64,000 bases of DNA. Origin: Komagataeibacter saccharivorans. GTDB taxonomy: Bacteria; Pseudomonadota; Alphaproteobacteria; Acetobacterales; Acetobacteraceae. Below the pieces are notes generated by a model. The model saw only the letters and a program-made list of their open reading frames with translations, made no database searches and was not told the DNA's origin. Each line of letters begins with the position of its first letter. Positions within the stretch are counted from its first letter, which is position 1. The translations under genes and the position numbers were made by a program. Shown here piece after piece: positions 25,101 to 34,459 of the stretch. The stretch is from NCBI RefSeq assembly GCF_003207825.1, contig NZ_NKTY01000007.1, forward strand, positions 1-64,000, in the 5' to 3' direction.

Positions 25101-25568
25101 ATGGGATACAGGGTTGTGGTGGCGGTGCTGGCCGCGGGTATCGCCTGCGGCGGCATGGCGGACGATGCGCGGGCGGCACAGGAGCAGCCGCTTTCCCCAT
25201 CCGCGCATCCGGCGGCGAATTTGCAGAAACTGCCCCCCTACCAGAACAAGGTGAACGAATATATCGACCTTGCTTCCGTTCAGGTACACGGCACGCATGC
25301 CACCGCCGCCTTCATTCAGGATTTTGACGAGGAGATGATCCGTCACGGCCTGCCTTTCGCTTCGGTCAGGTTTTCGGTCGTCTATAACTGCGCGGCGGAT
25401 ACCTATCGCACCCTGTCCTATTCCACATGGTCGGCCCATATGGGCACGGGCCACAGGATAGCCGATGGCCCGGTGCCGCGTGGCGAGATGGCTGTGGACC
25501 CGTCCCTGCGGGATGGCAGGCGGATTGCCTGTTCCCATGTGGCGGGAAAGCATGAAGGGGACAATTGA
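25101..25568 (+). CDS. Exported protein resembling the surface-adhesin E domain
   Basis: 155 residues; start at 25101 fixed by GGGAGAAA. Signal peptide to about ARA (residue 25), then a small beta-rich domain with YIDLASVQVHGTHATAAFIQ, a paired region VRFSVVYNCAADTYRTLSYS and MGTG before the end. This pattern (short strand with Tyr-Ile-Asp, Cys-containing strand, Gly-Thr-Gly turn) is that of proteins assigned to the surface-adhesin E-type domain; the assignment is by pattern and moderate. Two Cys may form a disulfide. Confidence 0.6.
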   Translation: MGYRVVVAVLAAGIACGGMADDARAAQEQPLSPSAHPAANLQKLPPYQNKVNEYIDLASVQVHGTHATAAFIQDFDEEMIRHGLPFASVRFSVVYNCAADTYRTLSYSTWSAHMGTGHRIADGPVPRGEMAVDPSLRDGRRIACSHVAGKHEGDN

Positions 25569-25578
25569 GTCCTCCATC

Positions 25579-25620
25579 TGTGGATAATGCGGTAAATCAT
25601 GTGGATAACGGCGTGGATGA
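25579..25620. promoter_or_regulatory. DnaA-box cluster
   Basis: Two exact TGTGGATAA boxes at 25579-25587 and 25600-25608, 21 bp apart (two helical turns), followed by a degenerate CGTGGATGA at 25612-25620 and TTATCCCA near 25630. All lie in a 250-bp gene-free gap. No dnaA or other origin genes are nearby, so a DnaA-binding or titration site is more likely than an origin. Confidence 0.5.
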
Positions 25621-25820
25621 GTCGCATGCTTATCCCATGAATGGCCGGGGAAACAGGTAAAAACAGGCATTCCCCCTTCTGTGGACAGACGCTGGCCTGA
25701 CCGGGTTGCGCGGGTAAGACCCTGCGGCGTTGATGCAGGGCGGCTGGTCCCTGCCATAACGCATCTGATTGCGTGCGGGTTTGACGCGCCTGTTTTTATG
25801 TATGGGCCATCAGGGGGAAG

Positions 25821-26729
25821 TCAGGGCCTGGGTGTGGCGGCGGCATTGCCGTTCTTGGCGGGCAGGATGTCGTCACTGCCGCTGGACCCGGACACAAGCT
25901 GCCACTGCCGGCGGTCATCCTGATAGCGTGACAGGCACATGAACAGCGCCTGATATTTTTCCAGTCGTCCCGGATCGGTCACAAGGGAAAGGCAGGCCGC
26001 GCGCAGGTCGCTGTCATACTGCGTCCACTGGGCGGTCAGGCTGGCCTGACTGCCCTGTTCGGCGGTGATGCATTCTCCATCCGTGTCCTGCATTTCGATA
26101 TGGGCGCGGTCGCAATTGGCGGCGATGTCGTAATGCGGCAGCGCGACCCGGCGACCATGCTGGGTGTCATACGGGTGGTGGGCCAGTTTTTCTATGTCCA
26201 GTCCCGGTGTGGCGGCTGCCTGCGCGGGGGCTGGTTCCAGCGGCGGCGGCAGGCTTTCGCCATGCGCCAGCGCGTATTTCGCCATATCGTCCAGCGCCGC
26301 CCATCCGCCCTTGAGGGAGAAGGAAACGGGGTCATGTTCAAAGGGGATCAGCGTGCCCGTTTGCGCCGTTTTCAGCGCGTTGACCAGATCGAGCATACTG
26401 TCCGCCTTAAGGTCGCCACCCGCCGTGTCCCATTTCTGGCCGGTCTGGAAGGTCTGTAGCGCTACGCTGAATTTGGGGCCGATCATGACCACGGCTGTCT
26501 GTATGCCCGCCGGGTTGCGGTAGCGGCCATGGCGCTGGTGAACGGCAAGGCCGAGTGTCCCGCTGGCGGAGCGGTAGAACATGATATCCAGCGAACCCTG
26601 ATGGGACATGATCATGGGCTGGCCGCCCGCACCGCCATTGGCGAAAACCCAGTCCGGGTCAGCCGCCCGGGCATGCGATGTGGCGCAGAGGGTCCCGATT
26701 GCCAGGATGGCAGCAGGTAACAGGCGCAT
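25821..26729 (-). CDS. Exported protein, divergent paralogue of the gene at 27098
   Basis: 302 residues from ATG 26729. Signal peptide (LLPAAILAIGTLCATSHARA), an N-terminal beta-rich domain that ends in a KGGWAALDDMAKY helix, a Pro/Ala linker (about 175-190), and a C-terminal domain with four Cys (ANCDRAH, GECITAE, AACLSLV, FMCLSRY) resembling lysozyme-inhibitor-like exported modules. The N-terminal half aligns by pattern with the neighbour transcribed the other way. Function unknown; an upstream extension to 26924 lacks a signal peptide. Confidence 0.65.
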   Translation of the reverse strand: MRLLPAAILAIGTLCATSHARAADPDWVFANGGAGGQPMIMSHQGSLDIMFYRSASGTLGLAVHQRHGRYRNPAGIQTAVVMIGPKFSVALQTFQTGQKWDTAGGDLKADSMLDLVNALKTAQTGTLIPFEHDPVSFSLKGGWAALDDMAKYALAHGESLPPPLEPAPAQAAATPGLDIEKLAHHPYDTQHGRRVALPHYDIAANCDRAHIEMQDTDGECITAEQGSQASLTAQWTQYDSDLRAACLSLVTDPGRLEKYQALFMCLSRYQDDRRQWQLVSGSSGSDDILPAKNGNAAATPRP

Positions 26730-27097
26730 CCCGGCTTTTTCCTTCCATAATCCGCAGGTTGTATGGTCCGCCATGATAACGGTGCGTGACCCACTGGCCA
26801 ATGCCGCCTGCCGCTGTGCAGGGCTGCGGGCAGGAAAATGAAAATCTTCTTTACTATTATTGTCGGCGACGACGTGGCAGGGATCGCGTTCGGGAGCAGA
26901 CACACTTTGTCGTAGATCAGCCATGATGCCGCGCCGGGATGTATCATCTTCCTATTGGGGAAAACCGGTCATGCGCTCATGAGCTTCTGCCTTGTGCATA
27001 ATTATGACAATATGTGTCAATATCACGTTCCAGCGATAGACAGACTTACCCTCCACTCCGATTCGTCGGTCTTTGTTGCAATGGGGATTGTTGCAAA

Positions 27098-27709
27098 GTG
27101 AACAGGAAACAGAATTTTCTACTGGCCTGCCTGGTGATTGCCAGCGTGCCCGCGATGGCACGGGCGCAGTCCTATGACGCAAGCCCGCAGGCGGTGCCCG
27201 TGGCCATGCAGCCCGAAGATGAGAACCGTGGCCCCAGCCCGTCGCAGATGCTGGTGGATGAGCGTGCGGGCGGCTGGGTCGCCATCCATCACACGCCCGA
27301 TGCGGGCGTGCATACGGATCTGTGCATCGCCGGATCGGAGAGCGAGATCCTGATGTTCCGCGCCGATGCCGACTCGCTTCAGGTACGCAGCGCCGATGAC
27401 CACTGGACATTGGGCACGGGCCAGAAAGGCGACATGACCGTAACGGTCGGCGCCTACAGCACGGTGTTCCACATGCAGGCCAATGACGCCACGACCCTTG
27501 TGGCGGATATTACGCCAGCGAACCTGACCACCCTGCTCAATGCAATGGCGCATACGCACATGGCGGTGGTGAAGTTTGGCGATCACACCACCCTCAGCGT
27601 CAATCTTGCGGGTAGCGTGCCGGTGCTTGACCGCTTCCGCGGGTGCGCGGAAACCCAGCATTTCGCTGATCTGGGGCAGGGTGCCGGACAGAAGGCGTCG
27701 CCTTTCTAG
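27098..27709 (+). CDS. Exported protein, GTG start
   Basis: 203 residues from GTG 27098. The signal peptide NFLLACLVIASVPAMARAQ precedes a beta-rich domain with WVAIHHTPDAGVHTDLCIA, a FHMQANDATTLVADI strand and the end TLSVNLAGSVPVLDRFRGC. The run LLNAMAHTHMAVVKFGDHTT aligns with LVNALKTAQTGTLIPFEHDP of the divergent neighbour, so the two appear related. A shared promoter region of about 370 bp separates them. An earlier ATG at 27014 is in frame but would bury the signal peptide. Confidence 0.6.
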   Translation: MNRKQNFLLACLVIASVPAMARAQSYDASPQAVPVAMQPEDENRGPSPSQMLVDERAGGWVAIHHTPDAGVHTDLCIAGSESEILMFRADADSLQVRSADDHWTLGTGQKGDMTVTVGAYSTVFHMQANDATTLVADITPANLTTLLNAMAHTHMAVVKFGDHTTLSVNLAGSVPVLDRFRGCAETQHFADLGQGAGQKASPF

Positions 27710-27839
27710 CAGCCCGCCCGGCTGTCGCGCGCATGGCAGCCCGCACGTTGCCTTGTGGTGACATGGGCGGCGTGTATGGCAGAAACTTCCCTCCGGATCG
27801 TCAGCGCGGGCTGATGCTGAAAGAGAAGGAAGACAGGAC

Positions 27840-28370
27840 GTGAGGCGAGGTTTGCATGTGGGCGCGCTGGCCGGGCTGGCCATCATGGCTGCGGGAATGA
27901 CCCCGGCCGCCACCATGGCCCGGGAAGCGAAGACACGGCACGAAGCGGCCCCCCCGGCTGCGGCAACGATGGATGTGGCGGCGTTCCAGACCCAGGCGGG
28001 CCAGTATGTGGGCAGGCTGGTGCATGTATCCGGGTGCTACATCACCTCCGCCAATTCGGGTGGGGCGGACTGCGCTGCGTTCCGTATCGCCGACCTGCCC
28101 GGTCAGGTGGACTGGAACGGGTCCGTGCCGCTTGATGGCCCCACGATGGAGGAATCATCCTTCCGCAGGGCGCAGCAGATCTGTGGCGATACCGGCCAGC
28201 ATGAACAGTGCCGGGCCGAGGTTAGCGGCGTGGTGTATGACCCGTTTGGCGATATGGGCGTGCAGGGGCAGCGTAATTTCGAACTGCGTAATGTCCGCAT
28301 CCAGTGGCTGGCCGAACCCACGGCCCACCCGGCGGAAAAAACGCATGGCGGACATCACGCCGCTCACTGA
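27840..28370 (+). CDS. Exported protein of unknown function, GTG start
   Basis: 176 residues from GTG 27840, with GGAAGACAGGA upstream. Signal peptide (ALAGLAIMAAGMTPAATMA) and an OB-like beta domain with AGQYVGRLVHVSGCYITSAN, three further Cys and a C-terminal His-rich tail (THGGHHAAH), which may bind metal. No family recognised. It follows the exported gene at 27098 with 130 bp between and may be expressed with it. Confidence 0.6.
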   Translation: MRRGLHVGALAGLAIMAAGMTPAATMAREAKTRHEAAPPAAATMDVAAFQTQAGQYVGRLVHVSGCYITSANSGGADCAAFRIADLPGQVDWNGSVPLDGPTMEESSFRRAQQICGDTGQHEQCRAEVSGVVYDPFGDMGVQGQRNFELRNVRIQWLAEPTAHPAEKTHGGHHAAH

Positions 28371-28598
28371 AACATCGTCCGTGCATGAAAGGGTGATACA
28401 GCCCTTTCGGGTGACGTGCGGGCGGGCGGCAGGTTTCCCCCATCCATGAAATCCGGATGGATCAGCCCCTGAAAACAGTCGTCGTGTGACGGACGGCACT
28501 GTTTTTCCGGCATGGCAGCGTTGCGGGCTGTTGCGGGATGCCCGATAAGGTCGGAAGGGTCAGGCGGTGCTGGCCGTTCTTCTGCACGGGATTCGCCC

Positions 28599-29999
28599 AT
28601 GACGTCGCTCGCGCTGATACTGACCGGTACCGGCTCCATTGCCGTATTGCTGCTGCTTATCCTTCGGCTGCGGCTGCATCCTTTCGTGGCCCTGCTGGTC
28701 GTGGCGATTGGCGTGGCGCTGCTGACCGGCATGCCCGTGGCAAAACTGACCGATGCGATTCAGGGCAGCATGGGCCGGACTATGGGCCATATCGCCATTA
28801 TCGTGGCGCTTGGGGCCATGATCGGCCGTATGATCGACCTGTCTGGCGGGGCTGCCGTGGTGGCCGACGGGCTGGTCCGCCGCGTGGGGGCGGCCCATGT
28901 GCCGCTGGCGCTGGTCATCGCCGCCTTCGGGGTGGGCATTCCCGTATTTTTTGAAGTCGGCGTCATCATGCTGATGCCGCTGGTCTATGGCATGGCGCGG
29001 CAGACAGGCCGCGCGCCCGCCATATTCGGTATTCCGATGGCAGTGACCATGCTGACCGTGCATGCGCTGCTGCCGCCCCATCCCGGTGCCGTGGCGGTGG
29101 CGGGTGCGCTGGGGGTCGGGGCGGGCCGCATGCTGCTGCTGGGGTTGCCGCTGGCGGCTGTGGTGACGCTGCTGACCTATGTGGTCACGCGCCCGATCAT
29201 GGCGCAGCCCTTTGGCTGCACGCCCGATATCCGCGCCGTGGTGGATGAGGCACGGACCGCAGCCCACAACCATGATGCGGCGGATGAACCGGCCCGGTCC
29301 TTCATGCAGGCATGCCAGCGCAACCCGGTCAGCGGAATGGAGATCGTGTCCGTCATTGCCGTGCCGGTGGTACTGATGGTGGCGGGCACGCTGGCGGGGG
29401 ATCTCATGTCGCCCGGTCGCCTGCGCAGTGTGCTGGTGTTCGCGGGCATTCCCTTTGTCGCCCTTGGGCTGGATGTGCTGCTATGTGCGTGGCTGCTGGG
29501 GCTGCGCCGTGGCATGGCGCTTGCCACCGTGTCCGATGTGGTGGCGGCCGCATTGCCGGGTACGGCCATCATCATCCTGATTACCGGCGCGGGGGGCGCG
29601 TTCGCGCAGGTGCTGGTTGGCAGTGGCGTGGGCGATGCGCTGGGTGGGTTGCTGGCGGCTACGGGGCTGCCGCTTCTGGTGCTGGCCTTTGTCCTGACCA
29701 TGATCCTGCGCGTGGCGCAGGGGCCGACCACCGTGGCGCTGATGACCACGGCGGGTATTCTTGGCCCCATGATCGGGCGGATGAATCTGGACCAGACGCA
29801 TCTTGCCCTCGTGGCGCTGGCCATGGGGGCGGGGGGCATGGCCCTTTCCCATGTCAATGATGCCGGGTTCTGGATTGTGACCCGTCTGTGCGGTGTCAGC
29901 GTGCGTGAGGGACTGCAAAGCTGGAGCCTCATGACGCTGGTTGCCGCCCTTCTCGCTTTCGCGGGCGTCGCTACGCTGTGGGGCGTGCTGCCTGCCTGA
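28599..29999 (+). CDS. Gluconate permease family transporter (GntP)
   Basis: 466 residues, about 12-14 membrane helices, no signal peptide. The GntP family imports gluconate or related sugar acids with protons. Typical features are LLLLILRLRLHPFVALL near the start, the PVFFEVGVIMLMPLV helix, the HALLPPHPGAVAVA loop (PPHPGP-type), and GPTTVALMTTAGILGPM. Start chosen at ATG 28599 (an upstream start at 28512 adds a non-hydrophobic stretch). No gluconate kinase lies beside it. Substrate could also be another hydroxy acid. Confidence 0.9.
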   Translation: MTSLALILTGTGSIAVLLLLILRLRLHPFVALLVVAIGVALLTGMPVAKLTDAIQGSMGRTMGHIAIIVALGAMIGRMIDLSGGAAVVADGLVRRVGAAHVPLALVIAAFGVGIPVFFEVGVIMLMPLVYGMARQTGRAPAIFGIPMAVTMLTVHALLPPHPGAVAVAGALGVGAGRMLLLGLPLAAVVTLLTYVVTRPIMAQPFGCTPDIRAVVDEARTAAHNHDAADEPARSFMQACQRNPVSGMEIVSVIAVPVVLMVAGTLAGDLMSPGRLRSVLVFAGIPFVALGLDVLLCAWLLGLRRGMALATVSDVVAAALPGTAIIILITGAGGAFAQVLVGSGVGDALGGLLAATGLPLLVLAFVLTMILRVAQGPTTVALMTTAGILGPMIGRMNLDQTHLALVALAMGAGGMALSHVNDAGFWIVTRLCGVSVREGLQSWSLMTLVAALLAFAGVATLWGVLPA

Positions 30000-30043
30000 T
30001 CGGCATGGCGCCGCCCCTGGGTCTTGAGCATTCGGGCAAAGCA

Positions 30044-30084
30044 CTGAAGGCGTTAGAAAACGCTGTCTCCCGACACGCCTTCAG
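30044..30084. terminator. Hairpin between gntP and uvrA2
   Basis: CTGAAGGCGT and ACGCCTTCAG pair perfectly over 10 bp around a 21-nt loop. The right arm reaches the stop codon of the converging uvrA-like gene. A bidirectional terminator is likely, although T-runs are weak. Confidence 0.5.
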
Positions 30085-32624
30085 CCCGTCAGCGGTAGCA
30101 GGAAGGGGGCAGTCTGGCTGGCCGGGTCATGCGCGACTGCCTGCGGCGTGCCCGTGGCGACAATCCGCCCCCCCGCATCGCCCGCGCCCGGTCCCATGTC
30201 GATTATCCAGTCTCCCCGTGCTGCGACGCGCATGTCATGTTCGGCCACCACCACGCTATGCCCTGCATCGACCAGCGATTGCAGGTGAACCTGCAGCCGG
30301 TCCACATCGGCGGGGTGCAGGCCGGTGGTCGGTTCATCAAGGATATACAGGGTATGTCCCCGGCGCTGTTTCTGCAGTTCGGTGGCAAGCTTGATGCGCT
30401 GGGCCTCACCGCCAGACAGTTCGGTCGCAGGCTGCCCCAGTTTGAGATAACCAAGCCCGCCCTGCTGCAATGTTCCAAGTGCCGCCGACAGGGCCGGGGT
30501 CTGCGCGAAGAATGTGGCGGCTTCATCCACAGTCATGTCCAGCACATCGGCAATGGACCTGCCCCGTATCGTGATTTCCAGCACTTCCGGCTGGTAGCGC
30601 GTGCCGTGGCAGGTGGGGCAGGGTGAATAGACACTGGGCAGGAACAGCAGTTCCACCATGACCGATCCGGCCCCTTCGCATGTGGGACAGCGCCCTTTCG
30701 GCAGGTTGAAGGAAAAGCGGCCAGCATCGTATCGACGCGACTTGGCCAGATCGGTGGCCGCGTACATCTGCCGGATCGTATCGAACAGGCCGGTATAGGT
30801 CGCAAGGTTGGAGCGTGGTGTGCGGCCAATCGGTTTCTGGTCGATCATGACCAGCCGTTTCAGTGGCCCTGTCCCCCCGACCACATGCCCCTGCGGCGTG
30901 CCGACGGGGCGGTCCGCGATATCGTCCCCATCCGTGTCCGCAGCCAGTTTCTGTCCCAGCGCGCTGGCGACAAGGATGGGAAGCGCCTGACTGACCAGAC
31001 TGGACTTGCCCGAACCCGACAGGCCGGTCACGGTTACGAAACAGCCCAGCGGGATATCGATGCCCAGGTCATGCAGGTTGTTCCATGTCACCCCCGCCAG
31101 TTTCAGCCAGCGTGTGGGTGTGCGTGGCGTGCCCGCGATGGGGGTGTCACTGGCGAACAGATACGGGGCGGTGCGGGAGAGGGGGACATCACGCAGGCCC
31201 TCCGGCGGCCCGCTATACAGCACTTCACCGCCGCGCGTGCCCGCATCGGGGCCGACATCAACAATCCAGTCCGCCCGGCGGATCAGGTAGAGGTTGTGTT
31301 CAACGATAAACAGCGAATTTCCAGCCGCTTTCAGCCCTTCCAGCGCATCAAGCAGGTTATGGGCATCGGCGGGATGCAACCCGCTGGACGGTTCATCAAG
31401 CACATAGACCACCCCGAACAGGCTGGAGCGGATCTGGGTGCCCAGCCGCAGGCGCTGGTATTCCCCCGGCGAAAGCGTCGTAACGGAACGGTCGGCCTGC
31501 AGGTATCCCAGCCCCAGATGTTCCAGCACCGCGATGCGCCCGATCAGGTCTGCCGCCATGCGGTGTGCGGCGATGGCCGTGGCGTCCCCTGCCTGCGGGG
31601 TATCGTCCAGCGTTGCCGCACCTTCGGCCAGTGGGGCAAGCGTGCGCGCGATGGTGGACAGGGTCTGGCCGGTCATCTGCGCAATATTCATCCCCGCCAG
31701 CGTCACGCGCAGGGCGTCGGGATTAAGACGCTGGCCATGGCAGGTGGGGCATGGTGTCGCGGTCAGGAAGCTTTCGGCCCGCCTGCGCATGCTGGCGCTT
31801 TGTGACGTGGCGAAGGTATGCAGCACATAGCGCCGCGCGCCGGTGAAGGTGCCGTTATACGATGGCGGGATATCATGGCGGATGGCGCGCTGTACCTCCG
31901 CATGGTCCAGCCCCGGATAGACGGGATAGGTCGGGGTTTCGTCCGTATACAGGATCCAGTCGCGTGTTGCCTGTGGCAGGTCGCGCCAGGGGCAGTCCAC
32001 ATCCACCCCTTTTGTAATCAGGATATCGCGCAGGTTCTGGCCCTGCCACGCGGTGGGCCACGCGGCGACGGCGCGCTGACGGATGGAAAGACTGTCATCG
32101 GGCACCAGCAGCCCGGTGGTGGTGTCCATGATGCGGCCCTGTCCATGGCATTGGGGACAGGCACCGGCAGGGGTGTTGGTGGAAAAGGATTCCGCTTCCA
32201 GCCGCTTCATGCCCGCCGGGTAACGGCCCGCGCGCGAATAGAGCATGCGCAGCAGGTTGGACAGCGTGGTGATGCTTCCTACGGACGAGCGTCCCGTCCC
32301 TGTCCCGCGCTGCTGTTGCAGGGCGATGGCGGGGGGCAGGCCCTCGATTGCGGTGACATCGGGCACCGGCATCTGCCGGAACAGCCGCCTTGCGTAAGGG
32401 GAGACGGAGTCCAGATACCGGCGCTGTGCCTCGGCATACAGCGTGCCGAACGCCAGTGATGACTTGCCCGACCCCGAAACCCCCGTGAATACCACCAGCC
32501 GGTCACGCGGCATGGCCACGTCCACATCCTTCAGGTTGTGTTCACGCGCGCCACGGACATGCACGAAATTGGCCTGATCCTGCGGGGCGGATGGAACCGG
32601 GACGGTTGTGGGGCGCTGCGGCAT
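30081..32624 (-). CDS. uvrA2: UvrA-like ABC ATPase, class 2 (UvrA2)
   Basis: 847 residues, about 90-100 shorter than housekeeping UvrA because the UvrB-binding domain is missing. Two ABC units: Walker A GVSGSGKSS (about 48-56) and GLSGSGKSS, signature loops LSPGEYQRLRLG and LSGGEAQRIKLA, Walker B YVLDEPSSGLHP and YILDEPTTGLHP, and zinc-finger Cys pairs (CPQCHGQGR, CPTCHG, CPTCEGAGS, CPTCHGTRY). Class-2 UvrA proteins bind DNA lesions or intercalated compounds and are linked to drug tolerance. Not the sole UvrA, as expected for an accessory copy. Confidence 0.9.
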   Translation of the reverse strand: MPQRPTTVPVPSAPQDQANFVHVRGAREHNLKDVDVAMPRDRLVVFTGVSGSGKSSLAFGTLYAEAQRRYLDSVSPYARRLFRQMPVPDVTAIEGLPPAIALQQQRGTGTGRSSVGSITTLSNLLRMLYSRAGRYPAGMKRLEAESFSTNTPAGACPQCHGQGRIMDTTTGLLVPDDSLSIRQRAVAAWPTAWQGQNLRDILITKGVDVDCPWRDLPQATRDWILYTDETPTYPVYPGLDHAEVQRAIRHDIPPSYNGTFTGARRYVLHTFATSQSASMRRRAESFLTATPCPTCHGQRLNPDALRVTLAGMNIAQMTGQTLSTIARTLAPLAEGAATLDDTPQAGDATAIAAHRMAADLIGRIAVLEHLGLGYLQADRSVTTLSPGEYQRLRLGTQIRSSLFGVVYVLDEPSSGLHPADAHNLLDALEGLKAAGNSLFIVEHNLYLIRRADWIVDVGPDAGTRGGEVLYSGPPEGLRDVPLSRTAPYLFASDTPIAGTPRTPTRWLKLAGVTWNNLHDLGIDIPLGCFVTVTGLSGSGKSSLVSQALPILVASALGQKLAADTDGDDIADRPVGTPQGHVVGGTGPLKRLVMIDQKPIGRTPRSNLATYTGLFDTIRQMYAATDLAKSRRYDAGRFSFNLPKGRCPTCEGAGSVMVELLFLPSVYSPCPTCHGTRYQPEVLEITIRGRSIADVLDMTVDEAATFFAQTPALSAALGTLQQGGLGYLKLGQPATELSGGEAQRIKLATELQKQRRGHTLYILDEPTTGLHPADVDRLQVHLQSLVDAGHSVVVAEHDMRVAARGDWIIDMGPGAGDAGGRIVATGTPQAVAHDPASQTAPFLLPLTG

Positions 32625-32848
32625 GAAAGCGGGCCTTTGTGCAATGGGTCGTCAGCGGCGCCTGCGTTACGGCACCATTATGAACGGTGTTAGATGAATT
32701 CGTGCTGCCCGAACAGGTCATTGGAATTATCGAACGTTATGTATTTGATTTAGCCATGATCAACGTCCCCCTGCTTGACCGATGGAGACGGGCAGCGCAT
32801 CAGAAAGATCGGGTTGTAACAATCTAAATGATGGGATCAGGCAGAAGC

Positions 32849-33322
32849 ATGAACAGGTTCATCATACTGGGGGCATCCCTATGCCTGTATTCCGTGGGCC
32901 AGCCTGTGGTGCAGGCCCATGCGGCGGCGCAGGGCGGGGGGAACGCCACCATCATAGCGGAGGCCGAACGCCACGCGGCGGCCACGCTGCCGGACCCGCA
33001 CACGGCCACGTTCCGTAATGTCGCGGTTCACGCCATGGATGGGGCATCCGTGGTGTGTGGTGAAATGGCACAGCACAATCCGCCGCCCGATGGCGTGTTC
33101 AGGAAATTCGGCTACGTGCAGGGGCAGGATGATCCGGTCGTGTTCAGTGGCCGCGACGTACCCACGAAAATCGCGTTCAATGATGTCAATTCCTGGCTGA
33201 ATGACAGCATCAAGCTCGAGGATCTGGAAGAAATGGGTTGCGTGCCCAAGGGAACCTACAACCGCTACAATGCGCAGTTGAATCAGGTCATGTCGCAGCG
33301 CAAACAGTTTGGCGTGAACTGA
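32849..33322 (+). CDS. Exported protein of unknown function
   Basis: 157 residues from ATG 32849, preceded by AGGCAGAAGC. Signal peptide (FIILGASLCLYSVGQPVVQAHA), then EAERHAAATLPDPHTATFRN, a Cys strand (SVVCGEMAQHN), a FGYVQGQDDPVVFSGRD strand and a Cys in the C-terminal part (MGCVPKG). The middle pattern matches small exported proteins with a conserved pair of Cys that respond to stress, but no family can be named. Candidate promoter: TTGGAA (32721) with 17 bp to TTTGAT. Confidence 0.6.
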   Translation: MNRFIILGASLCLYSVGQPVVQAHAAAQGGGNATIIAEAERHAAATLPDPHTATFRNVAVHAMDGASVVCGEMAQHNPPPDGVFRKFGYVQGQDDPVVFSGRDVPTKIAFNDVNSWLNDSIKLEDLEEMGCVPKGTYNRYNAQLNQVMSQRKQFGVN

Positions 33323-33467
33323 GGCGGATACAACTTCCGTCCCTGCCGCGCGTTACGCTGGGGCGGCCATCCGGGCGCCCTGTTCCGCGCGATCAGGGCA
33401 GGCGCAGGCCGGAAAAACATGGGGCACGATATGGAACGGCCCCGTGCGTGACAGCGAAAGGGAAATG

Positions 33468-33698
33468 ATGACAGATGTAACGCAGGCCATGGTGGGTCAG
33501 GACGTAATAGCGTCAGGTTCAGGCCGGATGGGTACCCTTACGGCTGTCAATTCCGATGCGACGATCCAGATCACGGTCGATGGACCGGCGGAAAGTACGT
33601 TTACCGTTCCCCAGTCATGGGTGCAGTCCACCGATAATGGCAAGATCCTGCTCGGCCACACGGTCGAAGATGTGCAGTCCTACACCCCGCCATCATAA
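33468..33698 (+). CDS. Small beta-rich protein
   Basis: 76 residues from ATG 33468 (ATG 33465 also possible). A compact series of strands: VGQDVIASGSGRMGTLTAV, IQITVDGPAESTFTVPQSWV and HTVEDVQSYTPPS; a layout like KOW/SH3 barrels and similar in design to the 58-residue protein at 22752. No signal peptide. Function unknown. Confidence 0.6.
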   Translation: MTDVTQAMVGQDVIASGSGRMGTLTAVNSDATIQITVDGPAESTFTVPQSWVQSTDNGKILLGHTVEDVQSYTPPS

Positions 33699-33761
33699 AC
33701 CCGGCGTGTCGGGCATCAGCCTGTCGTGGCACGGACGCGGGCTGAAAGGCCGCGCCCGGTC

Positions 33762-34445
33762 ATGACGGGGGCAGGGGACGATACATTCCGGGCGCCGTTG
33801 CAACTGGCCCCCGACATATTGCTGGAACGCGCGGCGGCGGCGCGGATGCCCACCTTTCCGGTCGCGCGCAAACCTGCCGACATGGTGGAAATCACGCGGA
33901 TTGATCCAGCGATCCGGCTGGATATCCGCTACGCCACGGCAGGGAATTTTCTGGGTTTTCCGGTCTATTCCGAAGCGCGGGCCTTCCTGCAGCGACCGGC
34001 GGCTATGGCGTTGTCACATGCCCGCAGCCTTGCCGCGCAACATGGATACGGCCTGCTGGTTTATGATGCCTACCGCCCGTGGCATGTAAGCTACCTGTTC
34101 CGTCAGGCCGTGTCCGAAACGCTGTATGATTTTGTGGGCGATCCCGCTACCGGGTCACGGCATAACCGTGGCTGTGCGGTTGACCTGACCCTGTGGAACC
34201 TGTCCGATGGCAGGGCTGTTGCCATGCCATCCGGATTTGATGAAATGACGCCGCGCGCCCATACCAGCTACGCTGGCGGCTGCGCCGAAGCGCGGGCCGC
34301 GCGTGATCTGCTGGCGCGTATCATGTGCGCGTCCGGCTTTGTGCCGCTGGCGGAAGAATGGTGGCATTTCGATTACGCGGACTGGCAGGACTATCCGGTC
34401 ATGAACCTGTCCTTTGCCGCGATCGGGCGTGGTGTCACGCCCTGA
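33762..34445 (+). CDS. ddpX: D-alanyl-D-alanine dipeptidase (VanX/DdpX type)
   Basis: 227 residues from ATG 33762, or GTG 33726. Peptidase family M15D: RPWH (YDAYRPWHVSYLF), the zinc ligand motif SRHNRGCAVDLTL (His and Asp), and EWWHFDY with the catalytic Glu and third ligand His; GFDEMTPRA is also typical. Hydrolyses D-Ala-D-Ala. In Gram-negative bacteria such enzymes recycle or use D-Ala-D-Ala and are not vancomycin resistance by themselves. No vanA/vanH or dpp genes are adjacent. Confidence 0.92.
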   Translation: MTGAGDDTFRAPLQLAPDILLERAAAARMPTFPVARKPADMVEITRIDPAIRLDIRYATAGNFLGFPVYSEARAFLQRPAAMALSHARSLAAQHGYGLLVYDAYRPWHVSYLFRQAVSETLYDFVGDPATGSRHNRGCAVDLTLWNLSDGRAVAMPSGFDEMTPRAHTSYAGGCAEARAARDLLARIMCASGFVPLAEEWWHFDYADWQDYPVMNLSFAAIGRGVTP

Positions 34446-34459
34446 GCCCGGTGTTCGGT

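Noticed and set aside
25579-25690. Replication origin
   Set aside because: DnaA boxes are present but there is no AT-rich unwinding element of clear form and no dnaA, dnaN, hemE or par genes nearby.
32699-32758. 19-codon Cys-containing frame before the exported protein gene
   Set aside because: No ribosome-binding site and it overlaps the likely promoter region.
33762-34445. Vancomycin resistance cluster
   Set aside because: Only the dipeptidase is present; vanH, vanA and regulators are missing, and VanX-like dipeptidases are common in Gram-negative bacteria.
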